This document shows, one piece after another, positions 34,465 through 43,138 of a stretch of 64,000 nt of DNA. Below the pieces are notes generated by a model. That model made no database searches. It was not told the origin of the DNA and worked only from the letters and a program-made list of their open reading frames with translations. The translations under genes were made by a program, and so were the position numbers. The stretch is from Chthonomonas sp. UBA2785 (GTDB lineage Bacteria > Armatimonadota > Fimbriimonadia > Fimbriimonadales > Fimbriimonadaceae), in NCBI GenBank assembly GCA_002352215.1, contig DEIB01000007.1, forward strand, positions 52,779 to 116,778, given 5' to 3'. Numbering within the stretch: position 1 is the first letter of the stretch; each line of letters begins with the position of its first letter.

Positions 34465-34665
34465 ATGAAGGATCGGCAATTGAAGGTGGTGCGGCTCATT
34501 GAGCCGGAGCTATGCCTCGAGTGCCGCTTTGCCCAGATGGCCGATGTCGAAATGGCCGATGGCACCCACCAACGCATGATTCATTGTCGCCGCCTCGATT
34601 GCGACAACTGGGATTACCAATCGGCGGCCGACGCCAACGCGCTCGACCTCGACGACGCGGCCTAA
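34465..34665 (+). CDS. Small cysteine-rich protein, possible zinc-binding
   Basis: A 66-residue protein from ATG 34465, with a good ribosome-binding site (GGAGGGGG) 5 bases before it. Four cysteines are arranged as a C-L-E-C pair (residues 17 and 20) and an H-C-R-R-L-D-C group near residues 42-47. The C-x2-C...(H)C-x4-C pattern could hold one zinc ion. The tail is acidic. No known family recognised. Its stop overlaps the convergent aat stop by 4 bases. Confidence 0.6.
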   Translation: MKDRQLKVVRLIEPELCLECRFAQMADVEMADGTHQRMIHCRRLDCDNWDYQSAADANALDLDDAA

Positions 34666-35312
34666 TATACGGCGAACGGGTCGCCCTGCGCTTCTAAATC
34701 TACGGTGAAAGGAACCGTGCTCCACGGGGTCATCACGCGCATGGCCTTGTTCAGTCGCCCCATGTATTCGTGGTGGCTCAGGGTTAGCGCCCCCAGGCTC
34801 TCCAAGTGCGGATTGATCACTTGGGCGTCAAAGAGCACAAAGCCGAGTTCCTGGCATTTCTCGTGCAACTTCCACAGAGCGATCTTGCTGGCGTTGGTGT
34901 GGCGGTGGAACATGCTCTCGGCGCAGAACACGCCCCCCACGGCCACGCCGTAGACCCCGCCCACCAACTCACCCTCAAGATACACCTCGCAAGAGTGCGC
35001 CCAGCCTTCCTCATGTATACGGCAGTAGAGGTCGATAAGAGTCGGGGTGATCCAGTTGTCTTTGGGTCGGCGGCACGCCGTCATTACCTCACGGAAGGCG
35101 GTGTCGAACCGAACCTCAAACGGCTCCCGGCGAAACGCCCGCTTCAAAGACCGCGAAACGTGAATCCCTTCCATCGGGAAGATGGCCCGCTCGTGCGAGA
35201 TGTAGAACTCGATGGCGTAGGGGTTCTTGTTCCGGTCGTTGCCCATCGGGAACATGCCCATTTGGGTGCAAAACCGGATGCTGTCGGGTGACAACTTGCG
35301 CCCATCCACCAT
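34662..35312 (-). CDS. aat: Leucyl/phenylalanyl-tRNA-protein transferase
   Basis: A 216-residue Aat. It attaches Leu or Phe from tRNA to N-terminal Lys/Arg, marking proteins for ClpAP under the N-end rule. Characteristic stretches: RIHEEGWAHSCEVYLEGELVGGVYGVAVGGVFCAESMFH, NASKIALWKLHEKCQELGFVLFDAQVINPHLESLGA, plus IHVSRSLKRAFRR. Start ATG at 35312, with GGAGGGG 3 bases before it. The frame stays open to 35900 but that overlaps the DinB-like gene on the other strand. Confidence 0.9.
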   Translation of the reverse strand: MVDGRKLSPDSIRFCTQMGMFPMGNDRNKNPYAIEFYISHERAIFPMEGIHVSRSLKRAFRREPFEVRFDTAFREVMTACRRPKDNWITPTLIDLYCRIHEEGWAHSCEVYLEGELVGGVYGVAVGGVFCAESMFHRHTNASKIALWKLHEKCQELGFVLFDAQVINPHLESLGALTLSHHEYMGRLNKAMRVMTPWSTVPFTVDLEAQGDPFAVY

Positions 35313-35375
35313 CTCCCCTCCATGATACAAAACTTCGGCGAAGCGGAACCGCCCAGAGGTAAACCTGAGCCGACC

Positions 35376-35798
35376 ATGACCGGAAGTGAACTCATCCAAG
35401 CCCAGATCGACATGCTGACCGCCCAAGTCGAAGCGTGCTACGCCGGACTCGCGCCCGAAGATTTCGAGCGGGACATCGTGCCGCAGATGATGAAGCCCGC
35501 CCGCGTGCTGGATCACCTGGCCGAGTGCGTCCACGCCTTCCTCGCCAAGAAGGATGGGGCCGATTACGACCAGTGGGGGGTCGCGGGGCTCACCGGAACT
35601 CTGGAAGAGCGCATGGCCGCCTACCGAGAGCTCCGCGAGAAAGCTAAAGCCGGCATCGCGGGCCGCGAAGACGAGCAGGCGTTGATCGCCGCCAGCGACT
35701 TCCTCACCGCCCACGACGCCTACCACGTGGGGCAACTCGTCACCATGCGTCTCACTCTCGACCCCGAGTGGAACGCCTACAGCATTTACGGCCACTAG
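35376..35798 (+). CDS. DinB-like four-helix metalloprotein
   Basis: A 140-residue protein in the DinB/YfiT superfamily. Three metal-ligand His-type positions seen: LDHLAEC, and the strong C-terminal AHDAYHVGQLVTMR motif. Members are thiol-S-transferases, stress proteins or unknown hydrolases. Start taken at ATG 35376 (MTGSELIQAQ); an in-frame ATG at 35322 would add 18 residues but lies in the aat promoter region. No ribosome-binding site decides between them. Confidence 0.75.
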   Translation: MTGSELIQAQIDMLTAQVEACYAGLAPEDFERDIVPQMMKPARVLDHLAECVHAFLAKKDGADYDQWGVAGLTGTLEERMAAYRELREKAKAGIAGREDEQALIAASDFLTAHDAYHVGQLVTMRLTLDPEWNAYSIYGH

Positions 35799-35868
35799 TC
35801 CGACCTCCCAACACCCACTAAGAGAGGCCCTAAACCCGGCTGAACGGGGCGCGGTATCCTTTGCCCTC

Positions 35869-35948
35869 GGCGAGGTCACCATCTCCGGTGATCTCGCCAA
35901 TCCACACGGAGTGGCTCTCGTCCACGGGTGCCTTGCCTGAGTGCAAGG
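35869..35948 (+). promoter_or_regulatory. Structured rpsB leader
   Basis: Two hairpins in the 200 bases before rpsB: ggcgaggtcacc (35869-35880) with ggtgatctcgcc (35887-35898), 12 pairs with one G-U around atctcc; and ccttgc (35931-35936) with gcaagg (35943-35948). They lie in the region before the ATG at 35999 and are compatible with autogenous control by S2 that is known for rpsB in other bacteria. No match to a described S2 leader is claimed. Confidence 0.4.
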
Positions 35949-35998
35949 TGCGGGCGAACCCAGGGCGCTCCGGCGGATAAAACCCGGAGAAAATAAGA

Positions 35999-36925
35999 AT
36001 GCCGCAACTGAGCATGAAAGAGTTGCTGGAAGCCGGAGTCCATTTCGGCCACCAGACTCGTCGTTGGAACCCCAAGATGCGCCGCTACATCTACGGCGCG
36101 CGCAACGGGATCTACATCCTCGACCTTCACCAAACCATTAAGCTGTTTGAAGACGCCCTGAACTTCGTTCAGCACCGCGTCGGCGACGGGGGCACCGTGC
36201 TCTTCGTCGGCACCAAGAAGCAAGCCCAAACTGCCGTCAAGGAAGCCGCCATCCGCTGTGGCCAACACTTTGTGGTGGAACGCTGGCTGGGTGGGATGCT
36301 GACCAACTGGGAAACCATCCAAAACCGCATTAGCCGCCTGAAGGAACTCGACCGCATGGAAGAGGAAGGCTACATGGATCGCCTGCCGAAGAAGGAAGCC
36401 CTAAAGCGCCGCGAAGAGCGCAACAAGCTCAGCCGCTACCTGGAAGGCATCCGCACCATGGACAAGCTTCCGTCCGTGATGTTCGTCGTGGACATCATCA
36501 AGGAAGCCAACGCCGTCGCCGAAGCCCACCGCCTCCGCATTCCCGTCGTCGCCATCGTGGACACGAACTGCGACCCGGACATCGTGGACTACGTGATCCC
36601 TGGCAACGATGACGCGATCCGCTCCATCCGCCTGGTCACCAACAAGATCAGCGAAGCCGTGACGGAAGTTCGCCCGGTCGACATCGAGTTTGCCGAAGGC
36701 ACCGGTGCCGCCCTGAGCGAAGATGATGAAGAGGCCGTGGTGCCGGTGGACGAAGAGTTCCTGAGCGCCTTTGGTGTGAACGCTGATGCCGAAGCCCCGG
36801 TCGCCGTGAAGGAAGTGGTGGTCGAAGAGGCCCAGGCCGAAGCCTCATCCCCGGCTACGGAAGCCCCCGCCGAGGCGTCAGAATCCGCCGTGGCAGAAGA
36901 AGCTTCTGCTGAAACCAAGGAGTAA
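35999..36925 (+). CDS. rpsB: 30S ribosomal protein S2 with extended acidic tail
   Basis: A 308-residue S2. MKELLEAGVHFGHQTRRWNPKMRRYIYGARNGIYILDLHQT, VERWLGGMLTNWETIQNRISRLK, and VVDTNCDPD-IDYVIPGNDDA are all in place. The C-terminal about 65 residues (from residue 245 on) are Glu/Ala-rich with repeated E-A motifs; S2 usually ends near 230-255, so this is an unusual acidic extension. RBS GGAG 9 bases before the ATG. First gene of the rpsB-tsf-pyrH-frr-uppS operon. Confidence 0.96.
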   Translation: MPQLSMKELLEAGVHFGHQTRRWNPKMRRYIYGARNGIYILDLHQTIKLFEDALNFVQHRVGDGGTVLFVGTKKQAQTAVKEAAIRCGQHFVVERWLGGMLTNWETIQNRISRLKELDRMEEEGYMDRLPKKEALKRREERNKLSRYLEGIRTMDKLPSVMFVVDIIKEANAVAEAHRLRIPVVAIVDTNCDPDIVDYVIPGNDDAIRSIRLVTNKISEAVTEVRPVDIEFAEGTGAALSEDDEEAVVPVDEEFLSAFGVNADAEAPVAVKEVVVEEAQAEASSPATEAPAEASESAVAEEASAETKE

Positions 36926-36928
36926 AAG

Positions 36929-37774
36929 ATGGCAATTAGTGCAAGTGATGTCAAGCGTCTGCGCGAAGAAACCGACGCGCCCATGATGGAGTGCAAGGTC
37001 GCGCTGGAAGAAGCTGGCGGCGACTTTGAGAAGGCCAAAGCCATCCTCCGTGAAAAGGGTCAATCGGCCGCTGCAAAGCGTTCCGGTCGTTCTACTAGCG
37101 AAGGGGTGGCCAAGTTTGTGGTCTCCGCCGACGGCAAGACTGCCGTGGGTGTGGTGCTGGAAAGCGAAACCGACTTCGTGAGCAACAACGAAGGCTTCCG
37201 CAAGTTGGTGGATACGCTGGCCAATGGCCTGCTGAACGCCCCCGCCGACGCCGTGAACGGTGACGTGAACAGCGTGAGCATTGACGGCAAGACGGTGGCC
37301 GAACTGGTGACCGAAGGCGTGGCCCTGTTCCGCGAGAACATCCAGCTGACGCAAGCCGTGAAGCTGGAAAGCGATGGAACGATCGGTGCCTACAATCACC
37401 ACAACGGCAAGTTCGCCAGCGCGGCTGTTATTGGTGGCGACGCATCCAACGCTTCGGAACTGGCAACGGAAGTGGCTACTCAAGCGGCGATCTCTGATAC
37501 GGTTGAGTACCTGACGCGAGCTGAAGTCCCGCAAGACGTCATCGCGAGTGAAATCGAAGCTGAAACGAAGCGCGCCATCAACGACGGCAAGCCGGCCGAA
37601 ATGGCCGCCAAGATCGCCGAAGGCCGCGTGAACAAGGAGTTCTTCCAGAACAAGGTGCTTCTGGAGCGCCCCTTCTGGAAAGACGAAAGCAAGTCCACCG
37701 CCCAGTTCCTCAAGGAAATGGCGCAGGGCACGGCCGAAGTCACCGGCTTCAAGCGACTCACGGTCGGAGGCTAA
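36929..37774 (+). CDS. tsf: Elongation factor Ts
   Basis: A 281-residue EF-Ts that exchanges GDP for GTP on EF-Tu. The N-terminal UBA-like domain SASDVKRLREETDAPMMECKVALEEAGGDFEKAKAILREKG and the core ESETDFVSNNEGFRKLVD are typical. It starts 3 bases after rpsB, with AAGGAG overlapping the rpsB stop, in the universal rpsB-tsf order. Confidence 0.97.
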   Translation: MAISASDVKRLREETDAPMMECKVALEEAGGDFEKAKAILREKGQSAAAKRSGRSTSEGVAKFVVSADGKTAVGVVLESETDFVSNNEGFRKLVDTLANGLLNAPADAVNGDVNSVSIDGKTVAELVTEGVALFRENIQLTQAVKLESDGTIGAYNHHNGKFASAAVIGGDASNASELATEVATQAAISDTVEYLTRAEVPQDVIASEIEAETKRAINDGKPAEMAAKIAEGRVNKEFFQNKVLLERPFWKDESKSTAQFLKEMAQGTAEVTGFKRLTVGG

Positions 37775-37779
37775 GTCTC

Positions 37780-38502
37780 ATGGCCGACCCTGCTTACAAA
37801 CGCATTCTCTTGAAGCTAAGCGGGGAAGCCCTGGCAGGTAGCCAGGGCTTCGGCTTTGACCCCTCGGTGTTGAATCACATCGCCCGAGAGGTCAAGGCCG
37901 TTCACGATTTAGGGTGCCAACTCGGCATCGTGGTGGGCGGAGGCAACATCATCCGTGGGGAAGCCTTTAGCGCCGGAGGCGGCATTGACCGCACCGCCGC
38001 CGACCACATGGGGATGATGGGCACCATCATCAACGGGCTGGCCATTCAGGCCGCTCTGGAAGGGCATGGCGTCCCGACCCGGGTGCAAAGCGCTATCGCT
38101 GTGGACGAAGTCTGCGAGCCGTTTATTCGCCGCCGTGCCATCCGTCACCTTGAAAAAGGTCGCGTGGTTGTCTTCGCGGGCGGCACGGGCAACCCGTACT
38201 TCACCACCGACACCGCTGGGGTGCTGCGCGCCCTCGAGATCGACGCGAACGTCATCATCAAAGCCACCAAGGTGGACGGCATCTACACCGCCGACCCGCG
38301 CAAGGACCCTGACGCCAAGCGCTACGATCGCTTGACGTTTGACCAAACGCTGGAGCAACGCCTCGGCGTGATGGACATGACCGCTTTCACCCTATGCCGC
38401 GAGAATTCGCTGCCGGTGTTGGTGCTCGATATGTTCGCCACGGGTGCCATGGCGATGGCCGCGAGCGGCGGCCAAATCGGTACGCTCGTCACGATTTCTT
38501 AA
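37780..38502 (+). CDS. pyrH: UMP kinase
   Basis: A 240-residue amino-acid-kinase-fold UMP kinase. KRILLKLSGEALAG, GIVVGGGNIIRG, DRTAADHMGMMGTIINGLA and FAGGTGNPYFTTDTA are present, with KVDGIYTADPRKDPDAKRYDRL near the C-terminus. It phosphorylates UMP to UDP and starts 5 bases after tsf. Confidence 0.97.
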   Translation: MADPAYKRILLKLSGEALAGSQGFGFDPSVLNHIAREVKAVHDLGCQLGIVVGGGNIIRGEAFSAGGGIDRTAADHMGMMGTIINGLAIQAALEGHGVPTRVQSAIAVDEVCEPFIRRRAIRHLEKGRVVVFAGGTGNPYFTTDTAGVLRALEIDANVIIKATKVDGIYTADPRKDPDAKRYDRLTFDQTLEQRLGVMDMTAFTLCRENSLPVLVLDMFATGAMAMAASGGQIGTLVTIS

Positions 38503-38540
38503 CATCTTGCGACGCCGCCTCACACGGGGGCGTCCTAACC

Positions 38541-39110
38541 ATGCACAATAACGCTATGCAAGACCTCCTGAAAGATGCCGAACACCGCATGAAGCAAGCC
38601 GTGGAGGCCACGCTCCACGATTTCCAGCGCATCCGCACCGGCCGCGCCAACCCGATGGTCCTCGAGAAGATCATGGTGGACTACTACGGCAGTGAAACGC
38701 CGGTGAACCAAGTGGCCAACATTAGCGTGCCGGAACCCCGCCAAATTCTTATCAACCCCTACGACAAGGGGATGACGGTGGCCATCGAAAAGGCGATCCA
38801 GAAGAGCGACCTGGGTGTGAACCCGGTGGTGGACAGCAACGGGATCCGCCTCAACTTCCCGCAGATGACCGAAGAGCGACGCAAGGAACTTGTGAAGCAG
38901 GTGCACGCCCGCACCGAAGAAGGCCGCGTGGCGGTGCGTAATGTGCGCCGCGACACCCTGCAGCACGGGCAAGCCCGACTGAAGGCCAAGGAAATCAGCG
39001 AGGACGAACTGAAGGGCTTTGAAAAGAAGGTCCAAGATCTGACCGACAAGTTCGTGCACGAAGTGGACGATCTGCAGAAGAAGAAAGACGCCGAATTGAT
39101 GGAGATCTAA
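38541..39110 (+). CDS. frr: Ribosome recycling factor
   Basis: A 189-residue RRF, splitting post-termination ribosomes with EF-G. FQRIRTGRANPMVLEKIMVDYYGSETPVNQVANISVPEPRQILINPYDKG is the signature; the Arg-rich RTGRA and later TEERRKELVKQVH are intact. ATG 38541 chosen; an ATG at 38556 would give a 184-residue protein closer to the usual length. Follows pyrH by 38 bases in the standard order. Confidence 0.95.
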   Translation: MHNNAMQDLLKDAEHRMKQAVEATLHDFQRIRTGRANPMVLEKIMVDYYGSETPVNQVANISVPEPRQILINPYDKGMTVAIEKAIQKSDLGVNPVVDSNGIRLNFPQMTEERRKELVKQVHARTEEGRVAVRNVRRDTLQHGQARLKAKEISEDELKGFEKKVQDLTDKFVHEVDDLQKKKDAELMEI

Positions 39111-39113
39111 ACC

Positions 39114-39887
39114 TTGGCATTGAGCCCGTCCGAAACCTCTGCCATGCCGGAACCCCGTAACGATGTGCAAGCCCGCGCGGTTGCGCAGGGGATTCGGCTG
39201 GATGCTTTGCCCCAGCACATCGCGTGCATCATGGATGGCAACGGGCGCTGGGCGACGGCAAGGGGCGAGCACCGCCTGGTGGGCCACCAACAAGGCTATC
39301 TGACGCTGAAGGATGTACTGACCACCGCCGACGAACTGGGCATTCGCTACCTCACGGTGTACGGATTCTCGGCGGAGAACTGGCGGCGGCCGGGCGAGGA
39401 GGTCAACGGCCTGATGGACCTGATCGCGGCGGCGGCCAGTGCCGAATTGACCGGGCTCATCAAAAACAACGTGCGGGTGCGCATCAGCGGGCGTTTGGAC
39501 GAGCTTCCGCAGAGCACGCGAGACAACCTGCGGGCGCTGGAAGCCGAAACCAAGGACAACACCGGCATCACCTTTGTGCTGGCGGTGAACTACGGCGGCC
39601 GGCAAGAGATTTTGGATGCTGCCCGGGCAGTGGCGGAAGCCGGTGAACCCTGGACCGAGGAGTCCATCTCGAAGCACCTTTATACGCCCGAGATTCCGGA
39701 GCCGGATTTGATGGTGCGCACCGCCGGCGAGCTGCGCTGGAGCAACTTCCTGATCTGGCAGGCCGCCTACGCCGAGCTTTACGTCACGGATAGCCCGTGG
39801 CCGGAGTTCGGTGAGGAAGAGCTCTTCGCGGCGGTCACTCAGTTCCAACGGCGCATCCGCAAGTTCGGCGGCTTGGCCGAAGGATGA
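39114..39887 (+). CDS. uppS: Undecaprenyl diphosphate synthase (isoprenyl transferase)
   Basis: A 257-residue cis-prenyl chain synthase. Landmarks are IACIMDGNGRWATARG (residues about 38-53), GHQQGY, LTVYGFSAENWRRP, NYGGRQEI, and PDLMVRTAGELRWSNFLIWQAAYAELYV. It makes the C55 carrier lipid for cell-wall polymers. Start at TTG 39114 with GGAG 9 bases upstream; ATG 39144 is the alternative and would trim 10 residues. Next, rqcH starts inside the stop. Confidence 0.94.
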   Translation: MALSPSETSAMPEPRNDVQARAVAQGIRLDALPQHIACIMDGNGRWATARGEHRLVGHQQGYLTLKDVLTTADELGIRYLTVYGFSAENWRRPGEEVNGLMDLIAAAASAELTGLIKNNVRVRISGRLDELPQSTRDNLRALEAETKDNTGITFVLAVNYGGRQEILDAARAVAEAGEPWTEESISKHLYTPEIPEPDLMVRTAGELRWSNFLIWQAAYAELYVTDSPWPEFGEEELFAAVTQFQRRIRKFGGLAEG

Positions 39888-41467
39888 AAATCCCCTTCGA
39901 TAGTCTCTGCCTGGCGGCGGTGGTGCAAGAGTGCCAGCCGTTTGTGGGCGGTCGCATCCAAAAGGTGCTGCTGGCCGCGCCGAATGAACTCGCGGTGGCC
40001 ATCTACAAGGAGCGCGAACAGTATCTGCTCCTCAGCGCCGACCCCCAGTTTGCCCGCGCGCACTGGATCGCCCGCCGCCCGGAAGGGATGGATGCGACCC
40101 CGGCGCTCACCCTCTTTCGGCGCTATCTCAAAGAGGCCAAAGTGGCGTTTGTGCGCCAACGGGGCCTGGACCGCGTGCTCGAGATCGGAGCCGACGGTCC
40201 GGAGGGGCCGGTGGTGCTGGTGGCCGAGCTGATGGGCAAGCACGCCAACGTGATGTTGGTAGCCGAAGACCGGCGCGTGGTGGCGGCCCTCAAATGGATT
40301 GGCCCCAAGCTCTCGCGCCGCCCGATTCTGCCGGGGCAGCCATACGAGGCACCCCCACTCCCGGATCGCCCACCCTTTACCGAAGCTCAACCCGGCGACG
40401 ATCTGAATGACTACGAAGGGGCCAGCCCATTCCTTCAGCGGCTCATCCAAGCGGGCTATCCGCTGGCGGATGCCCAGGCCCGGGTGAGGGAAGGCCGCTA
40501 CGAAACCCTGGCATTCCCTGGCCACGGTGCGTACCCTCTGCCGCTGGATGTGCTGAACCTGGTGGGCTACCCCCGTCTCACTCTCAGTACGGCCCTGGAA
40601 GCCCATTTCGCCGAAGCCCAACGCGACCGCGACCTGGCCCTGCGCAAGCAGCGGATGCAAAACCCGCTCCAGCGGGTGGCCGATGCCCGCCGGGTGGCGG
40701 TGCGCGAGATCCGCGAAGCCGTCCGTGCCGCCCGCGACGTGCCCACCCAGCAGATGTGGGGCGAACTGATCCTGGCCTACCAATACCAAGCCACGCCCGG
40801 GGCCAAGACGCTCGACGCGATGGATTACGAGGGGCGCGAGATATCCATCCCTCTTAAATCGGACCTCACTCCGCTGGAAAACGCCCAGCGGTACTTTGGC
40901 AAAGCCAAACGGGTAAAGAGCCGGGCGGCGGCCATGGCCGAACAGGAAGTTCGCATCGCCCGCGACCTGGAAGAAGTGGAGGGGCTTCTCCTCCGCCTCG
41001 AACGCGCCCGGGACCCTGCCGAACTCGACGCCATTGAGGCCGAGATTGATCGCCGCCGCTGGCGGCACCGGGCTCCCGCCCCCACCCGCCGCAAGGAAGA
41101 GCGACCCTTTGCGGGGCATGCCGTCCGCGAGATGCTAAGCCCCGGGGGCTACCGGGTGCTCTACGGAGAAACCGCTACCGCCAACGACTACCTCACCACC
41201 AAGGTCGCGCGGCCCAGTGATTACTGGTTCCACGTCCGGGGTGGGGGAGGCGCCCACGTGGTGCTAATGACGATGAACCAGCCGCAACGCGTGCAGATGC
41301 CGGACCTGATTTACGCGGCCCAATTGGCCAAGCGCCACAGCTCGCAAAAGCATAGCGGGTACGTTTCGGTGGACTACACGCTCAAGAAGTACGTGCGCAA
41401 ACCCCGTGGTTCGGCCTCGGGCCTCGCCGTGTACACGCACGAGAAGACGCTGCACTTGGAGGAATGA
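39884..41467 (+). CDS. rqcH: RqcH/NFACT ribosome quality-control factor
   Basis: A 527-residue NFACT protein. In bacteria RqcH adds C-terminal alanine tails to nascent chains stuck on large ribosomal subunits. The N-terminal NFACT-N domain (PFDSLCLAAVVQECQPFVGGRIQKVL), two coiled-coil helices (around residues 230-270 and 340-390) and the C-terminal NFACT-R domain (NDYLTTKVARPSDYWFHVRGGGGAHVVL) are visible. Note D-x-x-R near the catalytic Asp97/Arg98 position of B. subtilis was not checked. Starts in the uppS stop (ATGA), so it is in the rpsB operon, an unusual but coherent site. Confidence 0.87.
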   Translation: MKIPFDSLCLAAVVQECQPFVGGRIQKVLLAAPNELAVAIYKEREQYLLLSADPQFARAHWIARRPEGMDATPALTLFRRYLKEAKVAFVRQRGLDRVLEIGADGPEGPVVLVAELMGKHANVMLVAEDRRVVAALKWIGPKLSRRPILPGQPYEAPPLPDRPPFTEAQPGDDLNDYEGASPFLQRLIQAGYPLADAQARVREGRYETLAFPGHGAYPLPLDVLNLVGYPRLTLSTALEAHFAEAQRDRDLALRKQRMQNPLQRVADARRVAVREIREAVRAARDVPTQQMWGELILAYQYQATPGAKTLDAMDYEGREISIPLKSDLTPLENAQRYFGKAKRVKSRAAAMAEQEVRIARDLEEVEGLLLRLERARDPAELDAIEAEIDRRRWRHRAPAPTRRKEERPFAGHAVREMLSPGGYRVLYGETATANDYLTTKVARPSDYWFHVRGGGGAHVVLMTMNQPQRVQMPDLIYAAQLAKRHSSQKHSGYVSVDYTLKKYVRKPRGSASGLAVYTHEKTLHLEE

Positions 41468-41474
41468 CGGACGC

Positions 41475-42179
41475 ATGATGATGGACTGGGATACTTCGCT
41501 CTTTCGCGCCATCCACGTCGGGATGAAGAGCCCCGCCATGGACAACATCATCCGGGTGGTGGCCGATACCGGCCTGGGTCAAGTGCAAGCGGCGGCCCTG
41601 CTGTGGGCGTGGATGCGCCCGTGGCTTTTGAAGCGAGGCCAGGCGTGGTTTTGGGGCGGGGGCGTGGTGCTCCTTGGCCTCGCGCAGATTGACGGCTACG
41701 GCTGGGCGACCCTCATTGCCGCCGTGCTGATGATGGGCATGATCAGCCAGTGGCCGAGTTCGGTGGCGCGCGTGGCCCTCATCAGTGCCATCATCGCGGG
41801 CATTATCCGGCTCGGCGTGGTCAAGATTTTTAACCGCCCGCGACCCAGTAACCTCGGTTTCGGCACGCCGCTGGAACCGCTCTACGGCCCCACCAGCTTC
41901 CCCAGTGGTCACGCCACCACCACGGCGGCCATCGCCACCATTGCCATCTGGGCGATGATCCGAGGCGAACGCAACCTATGCGCGGATATCGCCCTGCTGT
42001 GGATGCTGCTGGTGGGCTTTGCGCGGGTGTATTCCGGTGTGCACTATCCCACCGACGCCATGGCCGGTTGGTGTTTAGGGGCGATGGTCGGCACGGTGGT
42101 GTGGCTTTGGCTTGGCCCCACCACCCGCCTCGACGATCAGGATTCGGCTAGCACGGCGGCCACCGCCGATTCGGCGTAA
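41475..42179 (+). CDS. PAP2-family membrane phosphatase
   Basis: A 234-residue integral membrane phosphatase with the three PAP2 signature motifs: KIFNRPRPSN, PSGHATTTA and RVYSGVHYPTDAMAGW. PAP2 enzymes dephosphorylate undecaprenyl pyrophosphate or phosphatidyl lipids. The place behind uppS suggests undecaprenyl diphosphatase activity. Several transmembrane segments follow the N-terminal amphipathic helix. Start at ATG 41475 (three consecutive ATG codons). Ends overlapping accA by 43 bases, tail to tail. Confidence 0.85.
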   Translation: MMMDWDTSLFRAIHVGMKSPAMDNIIRVVADTGLGQVQAAALLWAWMRPWLLKRGQAWFWGGGVVLLGLAQIDGYGWATLIAAVLMMGMISQWPSSVARVALISAIIAGIIRLGVVKIFNRPRPSNLGFGTPLEPLYGPTSFPSGHATTTAAIATIAIWAMIRGERNLCADIALLWMLLVGFARVYSGVHYPTDAMAGWCLGAMVGTVVWLWLGPTTRLDDQDSASTAATADSA

Positions 42180-43138
42180 GCCCCCATCCGGCGGAACCGG
42201 GCGGCGCGTTCGGCCTTCAGTTCGGCCCCGCTCAGCTTGTCCTGCCGTTCCAACGACGCCATGATGGCGCGGCCCACGGTCTGGGCGGCCTCCAGCGGGT
42301 CGCGGTGCGCCCCGCCGAACGGTTCCGGCAGAACCTCTTCCACCAACCCAAACTTCAGCGCCGAATCGCTGGTCAGTTGCAGGGCCGCAGCGGCCTGCGC
42401 ACCTTTCTCGGCGGCTCGCCACAGAATGGCGGCGCACCCTTCGGGCGGGATGACGCTGTAAACCGCGTGCTCTTGCATCATCACGTGGTTGGCCACGGCA
42501 ATGCCGATGGCACCGCCGCTCCCGCCCTCACCAATCACGGTGCTGACGGTGGGGACGGTGAGTTCAAACATGGAGAGCATGGCGGCGGCGATGGCCTCGC
42601 TGATGCCTCGGCTTTCGCTTTCCACCCCCGGGTCGGCGGCCGGGGTATCCACAAAGGTGATCACCGGCATGCGGAAACGTTCGGCCATCTCGAACAAGCG
42701 AATCGCCTTGCGGTAGCCCTCGGGCTTGGCCATGCCGAAGTTGCGGTAGCTGCGCTCCTGGATGTTGCGACCCTTTTGGTGGCCCACCACCATCACGCGG
42801 CGACCGTCCATCAGGGCGGGGCCACCGACAATGGCGTGGTCGGCGGCAAAACGTCGGTCACCCTCTAGCTCGACAAAGTCTTCGCAAAGCGCATTGATGT
42901 AGTCGAGGGTATAGGGGCGCGTTTCGGCGCGCGCAATTAGCACCTTTTCCCAAGGGCCAAGCCGGCTGTACCGGGTTTCGAGATAGGCATCGCGGCGCCG
43001 CATATAGTCTTGGACGCGCTCAGATAGCTCCGTCTTACGCTCGGGGTCAGTTTCCTTGTCGACAATCGCTTGGAGCTTGCGGATGGTTTCATCCAGCTCC
43101 AGCACGGGCTTCTCCCAGTCTTTCCAGGATTTAGCCAC
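42137..43138 (-). CDS. accA: Acetyl-CoA carboxylase carboxyltransferase subunit alpha
   Basis: A 333-residue AccA. PVLELDETIRKLQAIVDKETDPERKTELSERV and YTLDYINALCEDFVELEGDRRFAADHAIVGGPALMDGRRVMVVGHQKGRN match; GGSGGAIGIAVANHVMMQEHAVYSVIPPEGCAAILWR is the conserved C-terminal core. With accD it forms the carboxyltransferase half of acetyl-CoA carboxylase for fatty-acid synthesis. Its start overlaps accD by 8 bases. Confidence 0.96.
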   Translation of the reverse strand: MAKSWKDWEKPVLELDETIRKLQAIVDKETDPERKTELSERVQDYMRRRDAYLETRYSRLGPWEKVLIARAETRPYTLDYINALCEDFVELEGDRRFAADHAIVGGPALMDGRRVMVVGHQKGRNIQERSYRNFGMAKPEGYRKAIRLFEMAERFRMPVITFVDTPAADPGVESESRGISEAIAAAMLSMFELTVPTVSTVIGEGGSGGAIGIAVANHVMMQEHAVYSVIPPEGCAAILWRAAEKGAQAAAALQLTSDSALKFGLVEEVLPEPFGGAHRDPLEAAQTVGRAIMASLERQDKLSGAELKAERAARFRRMGAYAESAVAAVLAES

